Assembly: GCF_030486595.1 (NCBI RefSeq)
Contig: NZ_JAUJZH010000036.1
Coordinates: 1-64,000 of the forward strand
Length of the DNA stretch: 64,000 bases
Origin: Variovorax ginsengisoli
GTDB taxonomy: Bacteria; Pseudomonadota; Gammaproteobacteria; Burkholderiales; Burkholderiaceae_C
Direction of reading: 5' to 3'
Shown: positions 62,001 through 64,000 of the stretch, piece after piece
Position numbering within the stretch: the stretch's first letter is position 1
Layout of the letters: every line of letters begins with the position of its first letter
The notes under the pieces: model-generated
Told to the model about the DNA's origin: nothing
The model's database searches: none
What the model saw: the letters and a program-made list of their open reading frames with translations, nothing else
Translations under genes and position numbers: made by a program

Positions 62001-64000
62001 TCCTGGCTGGTACCGTCACGTACACCCCGCAGGTCGACCCCGCCAGCGTGATGCGTTCGGACCGCACGAGCTACGCGCAGTTTGACGCGCTTGGTCACGT
62101 CGTGCAAAGCACCGATGCGATGGGCGTCAACCACTACAGCTCGTACAACGCCCAAGGGCTGCTGGCGAAGGAGTGGCAGACCGATCAGGTGTTGAACATC
62201 GAAGGCGCGCCGCAACCCCAGGTCCCGGTCGCGGCCCAGGGAACGCCGCACATCATGGGCGTTGGAGCCGGCATCCTTGACATCCCGCATGCGACCGGCG
62301 CCAGCCCGGGCGAAGTGGAGATGATCCCGACCCCCGCCCTGTGGTGGACCCTGCCTGCGCCGGGCACCACAGCCGAGGTCACGCTGTCGGTGCAAGGCCA
62401 GCCGAACGGCTGGGCGCCGGGCGTGGAAGTCACGAGCACGCTGGGCTATGCCGACCTCACGGGGGTCCAAGGCGTCTATGACTACCGGATCGTCTTCAAG
62501 GACGCATCGGGGAACGTGGTGGCGCATGCCGTCGGCACACTGACCATCCCCAGCACCGGCACGGACCTCAGCGTCGAGGACAGCACGCCACCCTACATCC
62601 CGGCTCATACGGAGGCCGAGCAGAGCAGCGTGCGCACCACCTACCGCGCCTACGGCTACGATGCGCTGGGCCACCAGACCCACGTTGTTGATCCTGGCGA
62701 CGGCAGCGTCGGCTCGTTGGTCGATTCCGAGATGAGCTACAACGGCTTCGGCGAACTGATCGGAAAGCGCGTCAACGGCCAGGAGGGCGAGTACTTCGAC
62801 TACGACGTCGCCGGACGCATGTGGCGTACCAACGCCGGCGGTGGCGTGGACAAAGTGGCCCTGTATGACGCATTGGGTCGCCAGACCGCCGAAATCACCA
62901 GCGCAGGAGCGGGCCGCGAGGATCTGAACCTGGATAGGGACCACATCCAGGCAGCTGAACAGGTAGCCGGGCTCGCCAATGTCCGCCGCACCGATACAAG
63001 CTACGACTTGCTGGGTCGCGTCGTCAGCCAAGCGCTGCCCGAACGACGCGAGGTGCAAGGAGGCGTCGATGTGAGCAACGACGTTCTCAGTGGCGGCCTT
63101 GTATCCAGCGCGACCCCTGGCTCGGCGGGCTGGGTCGGAACCAACTCCGTGCACGTTGGCTGGAACTCGCTATCAGGACTGGGTAGCGGGGAAGTGCGCG
63201 TGACCATCAGCTATGTATCCCGGGATGCGGCTGGGAACGATGGGCCAGTGAGGCAACGCAGCCAGATCTTTGATGCCACCGCCAGCGACATGAACGTGAG
63301 TTGGACGGATAGCGCCTCCGACCCCCATGGCGGCGTGAAGCGCGTCATGAGCGTAAGCATCGAAAAGAAGGATATTCACGGGGCTTGGGCGTCCGTGGTG
63401 GATCAGAAGTCTTTTGGCGAAGTGGGCCGCAGCGCCTTCGTCGCCTTGCCCGACGCATCCCAATACGTCACCTCGACCGGAGGCGTGCTGCCGTCATCGC
63501 GGCTGGAGTACCGCTTGGCGGGCAGCAGTGGGGCGTGGACCGTCTTGCCGTCGATCGACTTCGGCTCGGGGCTACGGGTCGACCTGACGAATCTGGCGAC
63601 GAACAACTACGACTACCGAGTCCTAACCACCGCTCCGAACGAGGAGGCCGGGTCTCCGTTGCAGGAGACCGTCACTGCAAGCGGCGTATGGACGGTTGCG
63701 CCCCAGTCGTTGCTCAACATCGGCGTGGCAGGCGTGAATTCCAGCAGCCAAACCTTGGAGTGGCAGGGCCCGGCTGGCGGCGATATTCAGGTCATCCGCA
63801 CGCGGGTGGCCGGTTCGGCGGGGCCTTGGACCGATCAAGCCATCGGCCATCCGGCGGGCAACGCCTGGAGCACCATGAGTCTGGCGGGGTTGGCCGGCGG
63901 CACGTACGAGTACGAGTTGCTGTGGACCCATCCGGGAGATCCTGGCCCCTATGCCCACGCGAACGGTGTCGTTCAAAAGGTGCCCGGCACCCCCGACCAA
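50003..64000 (+). CDS. Giant YD/RHS-repeat protein with Ig-like repeats, incomplete at the window edge
   Basis: One frame stays open from ATG 50003 to the last base, 4666 codons, with no stop. The N-terminus (MVAIVSGNSLGLSLTSLTTL) lacks a Sec signal and leads to SFVNIATGNLVLQDFDDSLQ, typical of YD proteins in Burkholderiales. First YD block: residues to about 800 (VTYAYNANGTV, YTYDSDGNVV and many more). Then 12 bacterial Ig-like repeats (about 812-1962), a second long YD block (to about 4390) containing a DUF5648-like insert (PLYRMVKGAQHLFTSSEADR, near 3890), and a fibronectin-like end region. No RHS core end or toxin is in the window. It is likely a surface or secreted filamentous protein. 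Confidence 0.88.
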   Translation, partial: MVAIVSGNSLGLSLTSLTTLGQRGVIGTAGQGRSGEQSFVNIATGNLVLQDFDDSLQGRGPDIANVRTYNSQGLMTDDNGDNWAVGAFGQRLQLSGTAATPGSTLTRTDRDGAQAVYIWDTATSRYTSLAGAGAMDTIAYDEGASQFVWTDGDTGLVERYQATGQGRLLNVSDPNGNTVTYAYNANGTVQSATSANGEVTWYDYTGTNLAKIRTVDAGGNTLTAVHYTYDGSNRLSSVVVDLTPADNSVADGKTYVTTYTYDGASKRVASVTQTDGTNLSFEYVQVNGVYKVQSVTDALGAVTRFGYTKSRNGNPITTVTDALGAKSVYYSDAEGRLGQMRVGVTDTNALGVSLVNYTYDSDGNVVQIVDGEDNKVRFEYDASGNLLTEVDAFGNTRVRTYGFQNQLLTDTIYANAAVSAGIFSKDAALPETARYVYSASNPRQLRFAVGAQGNVTEYRYDSYGLRTSAIEYQGSLFDTTALAQSAVPTVSDMLTWSAAQDLKLTQRIDYTYDGRGELATSTSYASVASNGIGNTAGAAVTQYVYDSHGRLVQRIEAGVDGGTTQYVYDGLGRLTSTSGPSLDGTTASVTITAYDDVNGRTTVTLANGLSTVSAFDHAGRLVSVTQTSVGTGVLGTTSYFYDADGNLLMTQDPTGARAWQLYDEAGRKVADIDATGALTEYVYNANDQLRQTVAYTARIDTSLLIDGSGQPTTAWKASGQGVGLELLRPESGPDDQKVWRFYDTANRLTWQVDGAGYVTKTTYDGASRILSIKQQARPVDVEALGNGANIELLIDPESVGGITMLPSQDGSDTLIAELADGEGASGVVTFFEGDVPIGSAVVVNGRAELVAPAMPLGTHQVRAAYSGDGVRPASISSSVQIVHKVQPEVTVTEGNGYKELWEEGIVGVRFEGRDGYPRPTGQVKFYNGDTFLGEATLVDGAAVLRGIDFPLGFNMVFVDYVGDELYSPVLGAWGSIQVTPNGTDTTAKVSYSGSDVVISANVRTRMGTTSTPPNGTVEFYSGDTLIGSVQLSGGNAVLQVPFGSLDGLLSVQYLGETDNRASDTGYIWMRPRWTSATSLSVSPASGTQDDTFVLVAQVAGSMPDGVVTFLNGTTVLGTATVVDGYATLAVNNLPQGLTALQASYAGDDENLSSATPQTIGVSVAAGSGTAAPLHTTGTGTSNVWISRQVATAGEPFDPRIGWDADLTGTFSYFVDGVLIGSKPVEWWSDSYGYVPGLAPGQHTIQVVYSGDANFQSVESPIVDLEVAPARTSLELRVDQAYPYVAYAPPYKLTAFVNPSASFDPGYGWPDRPLPTGVVTFYLGDTIVGTSQVIDGVATLSIDEMPNGAEMITAVYSGDAYAQSSEARAFALVREHSQDITTFLSVSKSSATFSNYGVPIRLTATIAEGVTGGTVKFYSYNTGALLGAADMVDGTATIEVSDLPPGDTTVSAVYSGAGRFTPMQEVLAEPLFVAKSESTTVLTASASTASTSDTVTLTAAVSGADVDANGMVTFASGKTVLGMAPVINGVATLDVNNLQVGVHSIQATYSGNATNATSATTLAATITVTPGAAVAPLYSTGSQNPALSWGWSYFATVGTQTYYGLSSAGNASSLTGSFLFFDGDRLIGSYWKTDLDAEIWLSMRFDSLGSRHLTVVYSGDANFAGQVLERSDVNVGAATTKVVLESSGRSYEGGSPTTLTANVLRSPPHDDSNVAALTPAPTGLVTFYSDDLVIGTAPIVDGKAVLSISLPAGSSRIYAVYDGDDFNSASFSYEVQQDVDSEPFYTTTQVSSSGDAAFGENLELLASVATWGPVSGSVQFYDDQVFLAEAPIINGKARLSLTGLTPGMHWNIRAVYPGDSDNAPSEGVLYLYVDRKGSVILNRTPGLITRDDSLTVQVMGGEGMVTFYDGTRILGTVAVVDGMATLSGIRLPAGHRTISVAYTGDENNGSSTLEFELEVAGAPKTTVLASLDAEHDREATTLYDRNGNVQGILDAEGYLTEIVRNAAGEVVETIQYSDRVNFDSEVLRTVAINAARSNYDLASIRPLRWGEDVHTFNIYDARGRLVGQVDGEGYLTETVYDLRGNVTQTTRYAKPVNADPRNATVESLRPLNSESQVVSQVWSAANLLVSRTNVEGTVTEFRYDSVGRLIQTTVAVGTTDEQTHKYRYDLQGRLQGELDGRGSEAAGAADPLSLWAENGFTHTYDAAGRRTSTTDANGHRTLFFYDAIGRLRYTVNALGEVTESRYSAQGQLLEQITYGSTVDVSILGGTQPGGLDTTALESALDAVADDTLDSVVSNAYNATGTLASTVNPLGSTTTYSYNAFREAIASSYTRTDGYVVTDTATYDRRGLKTESVRDTATLAIRERQDYDAFRRVYRTFDGNGNRSQILHDRLGRVVWTEDPSFYANYTTYDAFGRIYTHRDSNTFADTFYLYDTANRSVTVFAPGGASTTVHNRHGQTSSVTDGRDNTTSYSYDKSGNLLQTSTALTSTTNVYDDAGLLLQSTDANGVTTDYTYDAANRLLTQTVDATGLNLITSYDYDAKGQAVSTTDARDIVTTIEFDLGGQVLRRTVDPTGLNLVTTYVHDVTGQVLRVTDANHEVTQYTYDGAGRRILEQVDPDGLNLTRAYEYDAADNVTRSIDGNGNATRYAYDEVNRLVYTLDPLGNVVQQFYDRGGRMIGRTAYSVPIDTTGLPDAVARADIEALVVATPGADVKEIRRYDDADRLRFLIDGTGAVVEYEYDAASNLVEQRAYANRIDLASWNPADAPPITADATRDERVRRVYDELNRLTWQVDGAGAVTNYTYDANGNLVETKAFANALTSAALSSWDGANAPTVTVDASRDMRVRTVYDNANRAVWTVDALGSVSQMVRDANGNVVETRAYANGLDAVTLAAWDGRSEPVVLADDARDISVRQKYDAAGRAIWRVDGTGAVTLTTYDANGNVTQLRQFAGAIAYGAEPETAWMSPQDRVTSYLYDAAGRLRYQLSETDILNVGHEGPGPQLVTSYDYDGAGNLVRKVIHSWELGNLDRIDIDEVFAYLVYRPEVDQVQSMVYDAAGRLSWSVDGTGAVARTDYDGTGRAVRAVQYANMLDVYSFAQQENGYFPPLSEADVLSRLQPDAATDRITVFAHDSAGRRTFTVDALGGVSRSVFDAFGNETQKIAYSNPLTPPDEATSYQDGQLRNLVVASAANDRIEHFGFDQAQRLVLTIDALGAATERLYDGLGLVTETREYARTAGTFGLSSTASANELRARLVQDPSNDRVTRQAFDAAGQSVYTIDPLGYASRNDYDTFGRIVGTHRFALAIPASTPNTLADIEDAVSPDPADRTEAFTFDLAGRVLSHTDAMNGTEAWTFDALGNKLSFTNVAGAVWTYAHDRQGRMIQETSPQVELTTVDVGGDGRLQVDAGSSGLGNVVTRMAYDAFGNLTSRTEAAGRPEQRVTKYAYDQLGRQVRVQYPTAGVYDPAADSLTTNGVDGPAVRVEQLRALTTETRYDAFGNAIANMDVGDNISYKTYDRVGRVAYEVDALGYVTGYDRDAFGNATTLTRYGQLSGLAAPWPNPLDITQVAAVVNALDHSNDRTISSRFDRLGRAIEVTEASVFTFDPDLAGGGGMRAKATRNTYDVFGNLVQVAQFKSTDSWIVTRNVYDKRNQQIATIDAKGYVTTQAFDAAGNLTDRIEYAKPASGEGVTRNLMGWTGLANGDGSVPLPSQDADNDRHTASKYDAGGRKLSDKRFNVEVGTASGAPATRTDLTTTYEYDALGNLTLTTDALDGTTYSYYDALGRVRAVVEPTRASTESGAFLAPLTVFYRDAYGNVVMQTEYVNGASFEAGREGMPLNPVAVPPAQQPVTVTNPEIAALPSGWSLDGTTPLLGYVSDTAFEGGKPLYRMVKGAQHLFTSSEADRLARQTEGWLDDGIAGYLGATQAAGTRSVVRLYNAFGDTTLVSDPGELIRLGFLNWQIDTRHGGDGVVGWISESANGSFDTSLLHFANLDFSARDNLFLAGTVTYTPQVDPASVMRSDRTSYAQFDALGHVVQSTDAMGVNHYSSYNAQGLLAKEWQTDQVLNIEGAPQPQVPVAAQGTPHIMGVGAGILDIPHATGASPGEVEMIPTPALWWTLPAPGTTAEVTLSVQGQPNGWAPGVEVTSTLGYADLTGVQGVYDYRIVFKDASGNVVAHAVGTLTIPSTGTDLSVEDSTPPYIPAHTEAEQSSVRTTYRAYGYDALGHQTHVVDPGDGSVGSLVDSEMSYNGFGELIGKRVNGQEGEYFDYDVAGRMWRTNAGGGVDKVALYDALGRQTAEITSAGAGREDLNLDRDHIQAAEQVAGLANVRRTDTSYDLLGRVVSQALPERREVQGGVDVSNDVLSGGLVSSATPGSAGWVGTNSVHVGWNSLSGLGSGEVRVTISYVSRDAAGNDGPVRQRSQIFDATASDMNVSWTDSASDPHGGVKRVMSVSIEKKDIHGAWASVVDQKSFGEVGRSAFVALPDASQYVTSTGGVLPSSRLEYRLAGSSGAWTVLPSIDFGSGLRVDLTNLATNNYDYRVLTTAPNEEAGSPLQETVTASGVWTVAPQSLLNIGVAGVNSSSQTLEWQGPAGGDIQVIRTRVAGSAGPWTDQAIGHPAGNAWSTMSLAGLAGGTYEYELLWTHPGDPGPYAHANGVVQKVPGTPDQ
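52440..55890 (+). repeat. Twelve tandem Ig-like domain repeats inside the giant protein
   Basis: Units recur about every 290 bases, each with G-x-V-x-F-(Y/F)-x-G-D-x-x-I/L-G and then V-x-G-x-A-x-L, e.g. GVVTFFEGDVPIGSAVVVNG, GQVKFYNGDTFLGEATLVDG, GTVEFYSGDTLIGSVQLSGG, GVVTFYLGDTIVGTSQVIDG, GMVTFYDGTRILGTVAVVDG. The fifth and ninth are divergent. Repeats are similar in protein but not identical in DNA, so they are old. Confidence 0.8.

Noticed and set aside
50003-64000. Regular repeats as a possible CRISPR or satellite array
   Set aside because: The periodicity comes from YD and Ig protein repeats; DNA copies are not identical and there are no spacers.

Overview
The DNA is GC-rich, with strong G/C preference at third codon positions and many 4-base start/stop overlaps. 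Gene content (HicAB of the E. coli type, an MCP with a canonical sigma-28 promoter, YD-repeat giants, Burkholderiales-like small hypotheticals) suggests a betaproteobacterium of the Burkholderiales. This is an inference from gene content and composition, not a database result.

Region 1 (1-13369) is a mobile and defence island. An IS30-like end sits inside a truncated IS3-family element, followed by a HicAB toxin-antitoxin pair. Next is a complete four-gene Bil (ubiquitin-like conjugation) antiphage operon: bilA Ubl, bilB E2-like, bilC JAMM protease, bilD E1-like. Upstream of it is an operon of a sigma-factor-like protein, an unknown 212-residue protein, and a fusion of an ImmA/IrrE metalloprotease with a UvrD-type helicase and a Cys-rich C-terminus. 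The bil operon and the sigma operon carry the same two-block promoter (TTCCGATTTC, 10 bases, TGCGACTTA) at similar distances from their first genes, so the encoded sigma factor may control both. An AAA+ ATPase/subtilisin-like protease pair follows.

Region 2 (13370-26290) is accessory DNA: small hypothetical genes, an MliC-like lipoprotein, two closely related full-length tyrosine recombinases (15569-16702 and 24043-25209), a decayed third copy (26047-26235), an AbiEii-like nucleotidyltransferase TA pair, an MCP driven by a near-perfect sigma-28 promoter, a three-gene overlapping unknown cassette with a frameshift, a UPF0489 protein and a VapBC-like pair.

Region 3 (26425-48569) is a 22-kb co-directional flagellar gene cluster: fliQ fliR flhB flhA flgF flgG flgA flgH flgI flgB flgC fliE fliF (fliG-like) fliH fliI fliJ (fliK-like) flgD flgE fliM fliN fliO fliP, a FliA-like sigma gene and a TPR gene. 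It encodes export apparatus, rod, rings and hook. In this window there is no flagellin, cap, hook-filament junction, motA/motB, FlgM or FlgN gene. The protein in the fliG position is only 206 residues and the FliM-like protein lacks the usual N-terminal CheY-binding motif. It is a second, divergent system or a flagellum-derived secretion machine.

Region 4 (48601-64000) holds an unknown gene and a TPR gene on the minus strand, then divergently a giant YD-repeat protein with 12 Ig-like repeats, still open after 4666 codons at the window edge. Between them lie two back-to-back copies of one promoter-like motif (GCTAAAC and GGATATG blocks with exact sigma-28 spacing). I infer that the FliA-like sigma factor drives the giant protein and the TPR protein as late genes in the place normally taken by flagellin, which would make the giant protein a candidate substrate of the flagellar-type export machine.
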